From Rickettsiales bacterium (GTDB lineage Bacteria > Pseudomonadota > Alphaproteobacteria > TMED109): a DNA stretch of 32,523 nt. Below the pieces are notes generated by a model. The model was not told the DNA's origin, ran no database searches, and worked only from the letters and a program-made list of their open reading frames with translations. Positions within the stretch are counted from its first letter, which is position 1, and every line of letters starts with the position of its first letter. Below are positions 5,170 to 16,800 of this stretch, piece after piece. A program made the translations under genes and the position numbers. The DNA lies in assembly GCA_002689905.1 (NCBI GenBank), contig NZIN01000021.1, forward strand, positions 1-32,523, given 5' to 3'.

Positions 5170-7725
5170 ATGGCAAAGTTTAGTAAAAAGGTTACAAATC
5201 TTCTATCAGGTCAGGTACCTGAATTTGTATTAAGCGACCACCCCAAATTTTTAGAATTTTTAAAAGCGTACTACACATTTATGGAGTCCGCAGAGTTAGG
5301 TATTAGTGAAAGTCAATCTACAGATGGTATCTTACTAGAAACTGAAACTGGACAAAGTAATAATCTTTTACTTGACGCTAGTAGACTAGGTTCAGAAGCA
5401 ACTCAAATAGACACAGGCGATAAAATATTACAAGAACAATCTTCTTATGGTAAGTTTACTTTTGGTGAAATAATTAAAGGCCAAACTTCTAATGCAGAAG
5501 CAAGTATCTTACAAGAAGATTTAAGTAGTAACAGATTAATTATTTCTGCTCAAGATAAGTTTATAGATGGTGAAACTATTGTAGGGTTATCTTCTGGTGC
5601 TTCAGGTATTGCAGGAAGATATAAACCAAATCCTGTTCAGTCAATTCAAGACTTACTTAATTTTAGAGACCCCGATAAGGTCATTCAATATTTCTTATCT
5701 CAATTTAGAAATGAATTTTTAAATACTATACCCGAAGATTTAGCAGATGGTGTAAACAAAAGAGAATTAATTAAAAGAATAAACTCTTTGTATAGAACAA
5801 AGGGTACTGCAAAAGGTCACGAATTATTTTTTAGATTACTATTTGGTATTAACTCTGAAGTATTTTATCCTAGAGAACAAATGCTTAGAGTATCAGATGG
5901 TGAATTTACATTTAACAAAATATTAAGATGTATTACACCTATAGGAGATAATGGACTATTAATTGGTAGACAAATTACTGGCGAAACTTCTGGTGCAACT
6001 GCAATGGTAGAAAATGTAACTAGATTTAATATTGGTGATGAATTAGTATCTGAATTTCTTTTAGGTGATGATAGTATCGTAGGTACTTTTCAAGTAGGAG
6101 AAAAAATTAGAGGTACTGCAACTGATACAGACGATTTATATATCAAGTCAACTATTACAGGTATACCTGGAACATTTACTATTACAAATGATGGTTCATT
6201 TTCTAAAACAACTGACACCGTAGAATTAATAGGTGGTGGTCTTGGTTCACTTTGTCAAGTTAACTCAATTGGTCAAGGACCTATTACAAGTTTTTATATT
6301 AATGCGGCTGGTACACAATATCAAATTGGTGACCAATTAGTTTTCAATAACGCAAATACAGATGGTGGTGGAGCAATCGCTGAAGTCGCTGTAGTTAATG
6401 GTGCAATCGCAGGAGAAAGTTCAACGGGTTACGACCATATAATTTTTGAAGAAGCAACAAGTAGAAACGATATTAATCCAGGCGATAAAATAGTTTTAGA
6501 AAGTGGTCTAGGAGATATTACAGATATAAGATTGATTGATGGTGGTACAGGTTATAAAACTACACCAACCGTTTCTATTACAAGTACTAATGGTGTTAAC
6601 GCAGAGATATATCCATATGGAGATGAGATAGGTAAATTACTAGAAATTAAAATTGCAGAAACAGGTCGTTCTCACGAAACTGCACCAACACCTCCAACGG
6701 TATCAATACCTCAATCAATTATTGTTTTACTTGCAAACGGAAGTTATGTTGTAGGTGAAACCGTAACAGGTGGAAGTTCAGGTAGTACAGGTATTGTAAT
6801 AGGTTGGGATAATACAAGAGGTTTATTAAGATTAAAAAGTGTATCAGGAACATTTACTGGTCACGAAGTATTAACTGGTAGTACTTCAGGTACAACTGGT
6901 CTAATGGCAAAGACTGACCCTGCTGTTTCAACGGTAGATGTTGTTAGTGTTGCAACAAGTGAAGGTAGATATATTTCAGAAGATGGTCACTTATCAGAAA
7001 CAACTATGAAGATACAAGATAGTTTATACTTTCAAGATTTTTCTTATGTTATTAAAGTAGGTCGTACTATTGATGAATGGCGAGACGCATTTAAAAAGAC
7101 AATGCACCCTGCTGGTTTTTACTTTACTGGACAAGTTAATATTGAAAGTAGAATAAACTCAAAAATGAGAATGCCAGTTATTGGTAGAGTTACTGGTGTA
7201 TCTGCAAGTCCATTCTTATCTATTCTTAATACATTATTTGGTAGTGTATTTGGTAGAAGACTTGGAACAAATACAGATGGTACTACTCAAAGAGCAAACG
7301 CATTACTAGGTGTACCTGGCGATGTTGTACAAAGTGCAAAATCACCTTTTTCTACAACGACAAGGGATGTTACTTTATCAACGGTTCCAATATCATTTAG
7401 ATTTCAATTCAAACCTTTTTACAACTTTAGAACGGTTAATACAAACTTTGGTTCTGTATACGCTGGTCCTAAATTAAAAGGATTTGATAAGAGATTTCAA
7501 GGCGTAATGAATACAAGTGCGATGAATTGGGCAAGAGTAGCAGAATTAAAGGCAATAGGTACAAATACACCTGCCGATGGTACTGACATTCAATATGGCG
7601 ATTTATCAACAATTGCGAAGACTTATATTACAATGCCTGTAGAGATACTTGTACCTCAAGGTAGATTTAGTAACACGCAAAGAAAATTTGATAGTAATGT
7701 ATCCAAATTTGATAGTAGCGTCTAA
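5170..7725 (+). CDS. Baseplate wedge protein in the gp7 / P2 gpI position (851 aa)
   Basis: Starts MAKFSKKVTNLLSGQVPEFV, a beginning I associate with structural proteins of marine T4-like phages. Residues about 195-225 (KRELIKRINSLYRTKGTAKG, then HELFFRLLFG) resemble the Lys-Gly-Thr element of P2 gpI-type tail proteins. In P2 the order W-J-I parallels T4 25-6-7. Placed directly after gp6, the gp7 role (outer wedge, clamps gp6) is the best inference; T4 gp7 is longer (about 1030 residues). The middle holds at least five copies of a GExvxGxtSGaxGxv module (for example GETVTGGSSGSTGIVIG). The C-terminus is rich in Phe/Arg. Confidence 0.72.
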   Translation: MAKFSKKVTNLLSGQVPEFVLSDHPKFLEFLKAYYTFMESAELGISESQSTDGILLETETGQSNNLLLDASRLGSEATQIDTGDKILQEQSSYGKFTFGEIIKGQTSNAEASILQEDLSSNRLIISAQDKFIDGETIVGLSSGASGIAGRYKPNPVQSIQDLLNFRDPDKVIQYFLSQFRNEFLNTIPEDLADGVNKRELIKRINSLYRTKGTAKGHELFFRLLFGINSEVFYPREQMLRVSDGEFTFNKILRCITPIGDNGLLIGRQITGETSGATAMVENVTRFNIGDELVSEFLLGDDSIVGTFQVGEKIRGTATDTDDLYIKSTITGIPGTFTITNDGSFSKTTDTVELIGGGLGSLCQVNSIGQGPITSFYINAAGTQYQIGDQLVFNNANTDGGGAIAEVAVVNGAIAGESSTGYDHIIFEEATSRNDINPGDKIVLESGLGDITDIRLIDGGTGYKTTPTVSITSTNGVNAEIYPYGDEIGKLLEIKIAETGRSHETAPTPPTVSIPQSIIVLLANGSYVVGETVTGGSSGSTGIVIGWDNTRGLLRLKSVSGTFTGHEVLTGSTSGTTGLMAKTDPAVSTVDVVSVATSEGRYISEDGHLSETTMKIQDSLYFQDFSYVIKVGRTIDEWRDAFKKTMHPAGFYFTGQVNIESRINSKMRMPVIGRVTGVSASPFLSILNTLFGSVFGRRLGTNTDGTTQRANALLGVPGDVVQSAKSPFSTTTRDVTLSTVPISFRFQFKPFYNFRTVNTNFGSVYAGPKLKGFDKRFQGVMNTSAMNWARVAELKAIGTNTPADGTDIQYGDLSTIAKTYITMPVEILVPQGRFSNTQRKFDSNVSKFDSSV

Positions 7726-7732
7726 AACTGGT

Positions 7733-7740
7733 TATAAATA
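7733..7740 (+). promoter_or_regulatory. T4-type late promoter octamer
   Basis: TATAAATA in the 39-base gap after the gp7-position gene, 32 bases before ATG 7765. The following GGAAAG provides the ribosome binding site. Confidence 0.78.
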
Positions 7741-7764
7741 TATTAGTAAATAGGAAAGAATAAT

Positions 7765-9384
7765 ATGGCTAAACAAACAATAGGATTAGGAAGTAGTGCA
7801 AACGACGGAACTGGTGATAGTCTCCGAGTTGGTGGTGATAAGATAAACGATAATATCAATGAAATCTATACTGCAATAGGTGATGGTACTGATTTAAAGA
7901 TTACTACTGCTGGTGCTTCTTCAAACCAAGTTCTACAATGGTCAACATCAAATAACAGATTTGAACCTACAAACTCTGCGGCTGCTGGTGATATATCAGT
8001 AGATACAACTCCGCAATTAGGTGGTGATTTAGATGTAAACGGAAGTAAAATTGTATCTACATCAAACTCTAATATAGAAATACTACCTCACGGTACTGGA
8101 AGAATTAAACTAGACGCTGTAACTTTTCCTAATGACGCTGGAACTGCAAACTATGTACTTGCTACAGATGGTTCAAGTGCAATGTATTGGAAACAAGTTG
8201 GTTCTAATATAACTTTATCAAATGGTTCAACTACAGATAATTATGTAATTGGTAACACATTATTGTTTTCTGCTGGTGCAGGATTAACTTCAAGTATTTT
8301 AGATGATACGGTTAAATACGATATTGATACTTCTGTAGTAGTTAACTTATCAGACGCACAAACTTTATCAAACAAAGTTTACGACAACCCGAATTTTACA
8401 GGTACTTCTCTTGGAACAGGTATCTTTAGACAATCAACACTAGGTTCTTTTATTGCTCAAGGAGCAACTTCATTGGCTGCATTTCAAAGTGCCGCTTCAT
8501 ATGCTGGTGCCTTTGGTGTTGATACAACAACTCATAAAGCTTATTATGCTTCAAACTCAACTTGGAATGAAATATTAAGTTCAACATCTTCTATTGACGC
8601 ATTATCAGATGTAGATACAACTACACAGGCACCTTCAAGTGGTCAAACACTTATATGGAATGTCGGTGCAAGTGCATTTAGACCTGGTACAATAACAACT
8701 AGTGTATCTTCTGATACTGCACCAAGTCTTGGTGGTAATTTAGATACTGCTGGTTACACGGTTCAAGGAACTGGTAAACTATCATTAAGTGGTTCTGGTT
8801 CAATGGCAAGATTTGATTTTGCCAATACAGCAAGTTTTCCAACTGCGTCTAGTAATGCAGGTGGTTTTGCTGTTGCAACTGGTTCATTAAAATCATATTT
8901 TGCTACTGCGTCTGGTTGGATTAGACACTTAAATGAAAACGATAGTATTGACGCATTTTCAGATGTAGACACAACAACTTCTGCACCATCATATGGACAA
9001 GTATTAGTGTATGAAAATGTTGGTGGTACTGGAAGATGGAGACCAAATGATTATACTCCTGCAACCAGAGTATCAGCACAATTTAATGTAACAAATAATG
9101 GTTCAACTGATTATGTGTTTAGTGGAGACGGATTTCCTACTAATCAGAATGACCCTGTGTTATATTTAAAGAAAGCACATACTTATCAATTTGTAGTAAA
9201 TGCAAGTGGACACCCTTTTCAAATATTAACGGCTTCAGGTGGTTCACTTTATAGTTTTGGAGTAACTAATAACCAACAAGCCGTAGCAACAATAACATTT
9301 ACGGTGCCAATGAACGCACCATCAACATTGTATTATCAATGTCAGGCACACTCGGGAATGGGAAATACAATTAATATCTCTTAA
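7765..9384 (+). CDS. Fibre-like virion protein with C-terminal cupredoxin-like domain
   Basis: A 539-residue virion protein. The start (QTIGLGSSANDGTGDSLRVG) and the blocks TTPQLGGDLDVNGSKI and PHGTGRIKLD are typical of marine phage fibre/baseplate appendages, and similar blocks recur at 8701 and in the fibre at 29701. The last 105 residues (about 435-539) read as a plastocyanin-type beta sandwich: LKKAHTYQFVVNASGHPFQI and later TLYYQCQAHSGMGNTI. Possible type-1 copper ligands are H483, C526, H529 and M532; C-x2-H-x2-M is amicyanin-like spacing. It may be structural only. It has its own late promoter, between the gp7-position gene and gp8. Confidence 0.75.
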   Translation: MAKQTIGLGSSANDGTGDSLRVGGDKINDNINEIYTAIGDGTDLKITTAGASSNQVLQWSTSNNRFEPTNSAAAGDISVDTTPQLGGDLDVNGSKIVSTSNSNIEILPHGTGRIKLDAVTFPNDAGTANYVLATDGSSAMYWKQVGSNITLSNGSTTDNYVIGNTLLFSAGAGLTSSILDDTVKYDIDTSVVVNLSDAQTLSNKVYDNPNFTGTSLGTGIFRQSTLGSFIAQGATSLAAFQSAASYAGAFGVDTTTHKAYYASNSTWNEILSSTSSIDALSDVDTTTQAPSSGQTLIWNVGASAFRPGTITTSVSSDTAPSLGGNLDTAGYTVQGTGKLSLSGSGSMARFDFANTASFPTASSNAGGFAVATGSLKSYFATASGWIRHLNENDSIDAFSDVDTTTSAPSYGQVLVYENVGGTGRWRPNDYTPATRVSAQFNVTNNGSTDYVFSGDGFPTNQNDPVLYLKKAHTYQFVVNASGHPFQILTASGGSLYSFGVTNNQQAVATITFTVPMNAPSTLYYQCQAHSGMGNTINIS

Positions 9385-9392
9385 AGATGATG

Positions 9393-9400
9393 TATAAATA
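9393..9400 (+). promoter_or_regulatory. T4-type late promoter octamer
   Basis: TATAAATA 32 bases before ATG 9425 of gp8. It is the last gene-proximal late box before 28746, so it may drive a transcript of up to 19 kb through the radical SAM block (inference). Confidence 0.78.
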
Positions 9401-9424
9401 TAGACAAGAACATAGGAAAAAACA

Positions 9425-10885
9425 ATGCCAGCAATAATAACAAGCAAATTTAGACGAAATAACGCTCAACAATTTGAGGAATCTTTTGGTGAAGCGTCTC
9501 CTAATATCTATTATCTAGGTATTGGTAAACCAACCGCTTTTGGAACAAAGAATAGAGCAGATGATAGAACAGACAATATCGGAACTGATAGTGCTCCTGT
9601 AACTCCTGCTGATAGTGTACAAGACGAATACGATACTTTTGACGACTTGCTGGCCGCAAAAAGAATTCAGTCTTCCGATGTATCTTTCGCCGCTCCAAGA
9701 ATAAATTGGGTAACTAATACAACTTACGATATTTACAGACACGATTATGGTAATAGAATTACAGGTACTACAAATGTACAGGCTGCAAACTCTGGTGCTA
9801 CTAATCTATACGATAGTAACTTCTATGTTTTAACTTCAAGTTTTAATGTCTACAAATGTTTAGACAATAATAATAATAGTGCTTCAACTTCTGAACCAAC
9901 TGGTACAGGACAGAATCCTATTACAACTGCGGACTCGTACATATGGAAATATATGTTTACAATGTCTGCGTCTGCTCAGGCAAACTTTTTGTCTACAGAC
10001 TTTATGGGTGTATCATCTAATAGTACAATATCAAACAATGCTACAGATGGTGATTTAAATGTAATTAAAATTAAGGCTCCTGGTACTGGTGGTAGTAATG
10101 GAACATTTACTGGAATACCAGTTAGAGGTGATGGTACTGGCGGAACTTGTTCAGTAACAATTTCTTCTGGTTCTGTAACTGCTGTATCTGCAACAGGAAC
10201 ACCAACTGGTTATAGTTTTGCATATGTCAGAGTGGCAGATATAAATGCTGCTGGTGGTGGTGCATTAACAGGTGCTGAATTAGATGTAATTATTGAACCT
10301 AAAGGTGGTCACGGTTTTGACCCTTTTGAAGAATTAGGTGCTTTCTTTGTTATTCTTAATACTTCTTTTGAAGGTGCTGAAACTGCAAACTCTGGAGACT
10401 TTACAACTGCAAACGATTTTAGAAGAGTTGCATTAATTAGAGACCCGAAGGCAAGTGGTTCTGCCGCTACAACTTCAACATTGAGAGCAACAAAGGCTGT
10501 CAGATTGAATAGTGGTGCAGGTACATTTACTTCAGATGAAAAAATTACACAAACAAACACAGGCGCTGTTGGTAAAGTTGTTCAATACGATAGTGCAAAT
10601 AGAATTTTATTTTATACACAAACAAGGTATAATGACGAAGGCGTAGACGCAAACGGAAATCAAACTGCATTTTCAGGTACTAATCTGATAACTGGTGCAA
10701 CTTCTTCCGCAACTGGCACGCCGACAGGTAATACAGAAACGGTTAACAATGTTTCTTTAGTTGGTGGATATTCTTCTTCTGAATTGGATGCTGATAGTGG
10801 CGATGTAATGTACATAGAAAACAGAGCACCAGTAACGAGAAGTGTTGACCAAACAGAGAATGTTAAGTTAATTATTGAATTTTAA
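9425..10885 (+). CDS. 8: Baseplate wedge protein gp8
   Basis: A 486-residue protein that matches gp8 of marine T4-like phages. It starts PAIITSKFRRNNAQQFEESF, then has NIYYLGIGKPTAFG, NWVTNTTYDIYRHDYG and IWKYMFTMSASAQANFLSTD. T4 gp8 (334 residues) forms a dimer on the baseplate wedge between gp7 and gp10. The extra length here lies in the C-terminal half and includes Gly/Thr-rich beta stretches (one GExv-type module, SDEKITQTNTGAVGKVV). The ending ENVKLIIEF is compact. One late promoter lies upstream, and the next gene starts 11 bases after its stop. Confidence 0.87.
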   Translation: MPAIITSKFRRNNAQQFEESFGEASPNIYYLGIGKPTAFGTKNRADDRTDNIGTDSAPVTPADSVQDEYDTFDDLLAAKRIQSSDVSFAAPRINWVTNTTYDIYRHDYGNRITGTTNVQAANSGATNLYDSNFYVLTSSFNVYKCLDNNNNSASTSEPTGTGQNPITTADSYIWKYMFTMSASAQANFLSTDFMGVSSNSTISNNATDGDLNVIKIKAPGTGGSNGTFTGIPVRGDGTGGTCSVTISSGSVTAVSATGTPTGYSFAYVRVADINAAGGGALTGAELDVIIEPKGGHGFDPFEELGAFFVILNTSFEGAETANSGDFTTANDFRRVALIRDPKASGSAATTSTLRATKAVRLNSGAGTFTSDEKITQTNTGAVGKVVQYDSANRILFYTQTRYNDEGVDANGNQTAFSGTNLITGATSSATGTPTGNTETVNNVSLVGGYSSSELDADSGDVMYIENRAPVTRSVDQTENVKLIIEF

Positions 10886-10896
10886 GAGGAAAATAA

Positions 10897-13800
10897 ATGC
10901 CAGCAAAAACTGACTTTAACCTCTCGCCTTACTATGATGATTTCTCGGAAGATAAAAACTTTCATAGAATTCTTTTTAGACCAGCATTTGCTGTACAGGC
11001 CAGAGAGTTAACACAATCACAATCTATTCTACAAAGTCAAGTAGAGAAAATGGGTAACCACATATTTGAAAGTGGTGCTCAAATGATACCTGGCGAGATA
11101 ACTTATGACTTGGCTTACTATTCAATTAAGTTAACAAGTTTTACAGGTACAACTAATTTATCTGATTTTGTAGGTAAAGAAATTACAGGTGCAACGACAC
11201 AGGTTGTTGCTAAAGTTGTTGCTGTTGATGTTGCAACTTCAACTGACCCCGATACTCTATATGTAAAATATACAAAGACTGGTGTTGGTAATTCTACTAC
11301 AGACTTTACTGCTGGTGAAACTTTAAATGTAACTTCTTCTGCTATATCGGCAGTTTGTCAAGGTGCATTTATAGGTTCTGCGGCTAACATTGCGGCTGGT
11401 ACTTATTATATAAATGGTTTCGCTGTTGATGTATTACAACAAAAAATTATATTAGACAAATATACTAACTCACCATCTTATCGTATTGGTCTTTCTATTG
11501 CAGAAAGTTTTATTACACCAAACGATGACGCTTCACTTGTAGATAATGCTCAAGGTTCTTCAAACGCAAATGCTCCAGGTGCTCATAGATTTAAAATTGC
11601 ATTAACATTAACTAAACTTGCAAATACTTCCGTTTCAGATAGTAACTTCATAGAATTGTTGAGACTAGAAAATGGTGGTATACAAAATAGAGTTAGAACA
11701 ACTGAATACGCAATACTAGAAGATAGTCTTGCTCGTAGGACTTTTGATGAAAGTGGTGATTACATTGTAAGACCATTTGATTTAGAAGTTAGAGAACATT
11801 TACAATCAGGTAATAACAGAGGTGTATTTACTACTGCTGAAGGTGGTGTTGAAACTAAACTTGCATTAGGTTTATCTCCTGGTAAAGCATATGTAAGAGG
11901 TTATGAGATAGACAAGATTGGTACTAACTTTGTTTCTATAGATAAGGCAAGAGACTTTGGAACAGAGAATGGATTTAAAACTTTATTTGATGTTGCAAAC
12001 TTTATTAATGTAAATAATGTTTATGGTTCTCCAGATATTAATTTTATTACTGGTTCAACTGAAGCATTTAAAAAATTAGAATTTAAACTTGCTTCACCAT
12101 CATATGTTCCAGGTACAATTACTGCAAATAACGAAAACTTAATACTTGATATTGGTCGTGCAAAATCTAAAGGTTTTGAATACAACGCAAGTAAGGCTGG
12201 TGCGATTACAAGTGCAATACCTGTGGCTCCATCTGCTAATCAAGTATTCAAACATTATCTATTTGATATAGAAATGTTTAGTCATTTAGGTATTACAACT
12301 CAACAAGCATTTACAAATGGTGAAACAATTACTGGTGGTACTTCAGGTGCTACAGGTACTTACGAAAGTGTTTCAACGAATACGACTTCTGCAATTGCCT
12401 CATCTACTGCGGCTAATCCTGTAGTAATTACTATGGCTGCAGATTTAGATATTAAAAATGGAGACGCTGTTACTATAACTGGTGTTGCAACTGCAACTAG
12501 TTTAAATGGTAATGTCTATTATGTAAAACAACAAATTGGTGGTACTGCAAAACAAGATTTTGAATTATACAACGCAGACGGAACAAGTGTAGATGGTTCT
12601 GGTTTTGGTGTTGGTGCTGGAGGTGCAATTGCAACTTCTAAAGTAGTTCTATCAGATGTACAAGGCGAATTTACTGCTGGTGAAACAATCACAGGTAATA
12701 CTTCTTCTAATACTGCTGTAGTCAAGGCAAGTGTATTTGGCAATACTGCATTTACAAGTTTTGGTTCTAGTGATGTCAAAGAAATTACAATGGCAGGTAC
12801 TCCAACTTATACTGCACAGGCAGATTTATCTTCTGCATATGCTGACAATGCTCAATTGTCTGGTACAATTTCTATAACTGGTTCTGCTCAGGCAGTTACA
12901 GGTTTCAATACAAAATTTAATACAGAATTAAAAGTTGGCGATAGTATTCAATTCGCTGATACTTCTGGTTCTATTATAACAAAAGAAGTTTTAGAAATAA
13001 CTTCTTCAAGTGCAATAGTATTAGATAGTGCTATTAGTTCAACTGCCGTTTCTAACTCAATCGTTATAAGACGAAGAGCAAAACTACAAGGCGCAGATAA
13101 AAACATTTCTATTTTCAGTTTACCTTACGATACAATTAAAACTTTAAAGACAACTGCAAACTCTGGTATATCAGATACATCTTATACAATAAGAAAAACT
13201 TTTGTTGGTACTTTGACTTCAACTGGAGACATTACTATCAACTCTGGTACTGGAGAAACTTTTGTCTCTCAATCAGAAAGTGATTATTCAGTAACTATAA
13301 TGACTGCTGGTGGTTCTTCAAGTGCTGGTGCTGTTGGTAATAAACTATCAACGACTGGTAACAATCACGAAGGAACAAGTGCATTTACTTTAGGTGGTTC
13401 TCCTGTAGGTTCATCTTTAACTTTGGACTTTGGTGCAAACAACCAAGGACACGAAGTTAAAATTATTGCAACTTTAGATAAAACTTCTCAAGGAGAAAAA
13501 TCTAAAACACTTGTTTCAGGTGCTACTACTGCAATTACAACACAGGCAGACGCACAACATACAATCGTAAGTCTAGGTAAGGCAGACATTTATCAATTAA
13601 CTTCTGTCCATATGGCCGCAGACTTTAGTACAACACCTACAACTTCTGATACTGATATTACAGATAGATTTGATTTAGACAATGGTCAAAGAGATAACTT
13701 CTATGATATTGGTAGACTAGTTAGAAAACAAGGTAGTGTTGCACCAACTGGACAACTATTAATTACTTTCAATTACTTTACTCACGGTAATGGTGATTTC

Positions 13801-16800
13801 TTTAGTGTTGATAGTTATACAACTGCAATAGACTATACAAATATTCCATCTTACACTTCTGATACTTCAGGTGATACTTTTGAATTGCGTGATGTGTTAG
13901 ACTTTAGACCTAGAGTAGATGACGCAAGTACGCTTCGTTCTGGTGGTCAAAATAGAAGTTATGATGGTGCAGGTGCTTCAACGGTTGAAGTTATTAAGTT
14001 TGGTACTTCTGTATCAACTGACCACGAATTTTACAAAGGAAGAGTAGATAAATTATACTTAACTAAAGAAGGTGCTTTTAAAGTTCTTACAGGTGCTTCT
14101 TCTACAATTCCACAAGAACCAGGTACTATTGATAATGCAATGCACCTATTCACAATTACACTTCCTGCTTATACTTTATCTACAGACGATGTAGTTTTTG
14201 AAACTATGGACAATAGAAGATACACAATGAGAGACATTGGTACTATTGAAAAGAAAATTGATAGAGTAGAATACTATACACAACTTTCACTATTAGAAAC
14301 TGCCGCTCAGGCATTACAGATACAAGACGCAAATGGTTTTGATAGATTTAAAAATGGATTTATTGTAGACAACTTTAAAGGTCACGGTATTGGTGAAGTA
14401 ACAAACGGTAGTTATAGATGTTCAGTAGATTATGCAAAAGGCGAATTAAGACCTTTGTTTAATCAAGACGCAATTAGATTAGAAGAAATAGATGAAGATG
14501 GTTCTACTTTAGTGGCCGCAGATAGAACGGCTGCAAATTATCAGAAGACTGGTGATTGTTTAACATTACCTTATACTGAAACTGCAATGATTACACAACC
14601 ATTTGCTTCAAAGGCAATTAATGTAAACCCATTTGCTATCTTTAGTTGGATGGGTACTTTAGAATTAGACCCTAGTTCAGACGAATGGAGAGAAACACAA
14701 AGAACACCTGATTTAGTAGTTAACTCTACAACTGGTGCCTGGGACCAATTATTAAGAGAAAGAAATATACCTGACCAAGATAGTATCGCATTAGGTACCG
14801 TTTGGAATGAATGGCAAACAAATTGGGTAGGTGCTTCAATCGCAACCGTATCAACACAAAGATTTGGTGGTAGATGGAGAGAAGGTAGAAGAATACTACA
14901 ACAAGCAAGAGTAACAACTCTAAACCAAGTTAACCAAAGTAGAACAGGAATTACAACAACTGCAATACCTCAAACCGTACGAACAAGTATGGGTGATAGA
15001 GTAGTAGATGTTGCGTTTGTTCCATTTATAAGAAGTAGAGCAGTAGGATTTACTGCAACAAGAATGAAACCAAATACAAGAGTATTTCCATTCTTTGATA
15101 ATATTGATATTACAACTTATGTAACACCAACTGGTGGTTCTTCTGGTGGTAATTTAGTTACAGACGATAATGGTTCTGTATCAGGAACATTTAATATACC
15201 TGACCCAACTAACAATTCAAATCCAAGATGGCGTACTGGTGAAAGAACATTTAGATTAACTTCTTCATCAACTAACTCGCAAGACGCTGCCGCTGTTGAA
15301 ACGGCTGCAAACGCAGAGTATATCGCTAGAGGTTTATTGAATACGGTCAGAGATACAATTGTATCAACAAGAGAATTTAGAGGTGTACAAGAAACGGTAA
15401 CAGATAATAGAAATACTTTTCAAAATTCAACTAGAACGGTTACACAAACCGTTGGTTGGCACGACCCACTTGCACAAACATTTATGACAGACGATGAAGG
15501 TGGTGTATTCTTATCTTCTGTTGATTTATTCTTTAGTACAAAAGACGCAAACATTCCAGTAACGGTTCAAATTAGAAATACCGTCAATGGTTATCCTGGA
15601 AGTAAAATACTTCCATTTGGTGAAGTAACACTATTACCTAGTGCTGTAAATACAACGACAGACGGTTCAGTAAAAACTACATTTACTTTCCCAAGTCCTG
15701 TTTACATACAAGAAAAAGTAGAATATGCTTTTGTTGTTTTATCTAACTCCGATGAATACAATTGTTATGTTGGTAGATTAGGTGAAACTAATATTGGTTC
15801 TAGTAGAACAATATCTAAACAACCATATGCTGGTGTTCTATTTAAATCACAAAATGGTTCAACTTGGACTGCTGACCAAAACGAAGATATTAAATTTACA
15901 ATGAATAGATGTGAGTTTAGTAATGTTACTGGTACGGTTCATTTGGCAAACGAAACATTGGCTGCAAGAACATTAAAACAAAACCCATTGAGAACAACAA
16001 ATACTTCTGGTGTAATTAGAGTATTCCATCCTAATCATAACTTACACGATACAAACTCTGTAGTTACGATTGCTGGTGTTCCAAATGGTACACATAATGG
16101 AATTGCACATACAGATATTAATGGTACATATACTTCAATATCAAATATCACTCTTGATAGTTTTGATATTACGACAACTGGTACTGCAACTACCACAGGA
16201 GACATTGGTGGTACTGCTGTTACATCAACTGAAAACAGACAATTTGATGTATTAAGTTTAGGTGGTCTACAAACTTTAAGTGTACCTGGAACTTCTATTG
16301 TTCCATTTGTAAGAACAACATCAAGTAAATCTATTCACGGTGCTCAATCACCTTATAGTTTAACAACTGAATCCAATAGAGTACCTGTTACATTTTTAGA
16401 TGACATTTACTTTACTGCACCACAGGCAGTTATGTCTCAACCAAATGAGACAACTAGAATGGCAGGACAAAAATCTTTCTATACTATTATGGAAATGACA
16501 ACTGAAAACACTAAACTATCGCCAGTTATTGACTTGGCAAGAAGAAGTGCTTTTGCAATTGCAAATAGATTGAATAGTCCTACAAATAGTAATACACCTG
16601 ACTATGTTGCTGAAACGGCTGCAAATGGTTCATCAACTGCGTCTCAATATATTACTAAACCTGTTGTATTATCAAACAACTCAACTGCCCTAGATATTAG
16701 ACTGACACAATCAGTTAGAGATAGTGCAGAAGTAGAAGTATATTGGAGAGTATCTTCTGCTGACGAAGTTAGAAATATTAACTCACTAAACTGGACACCA

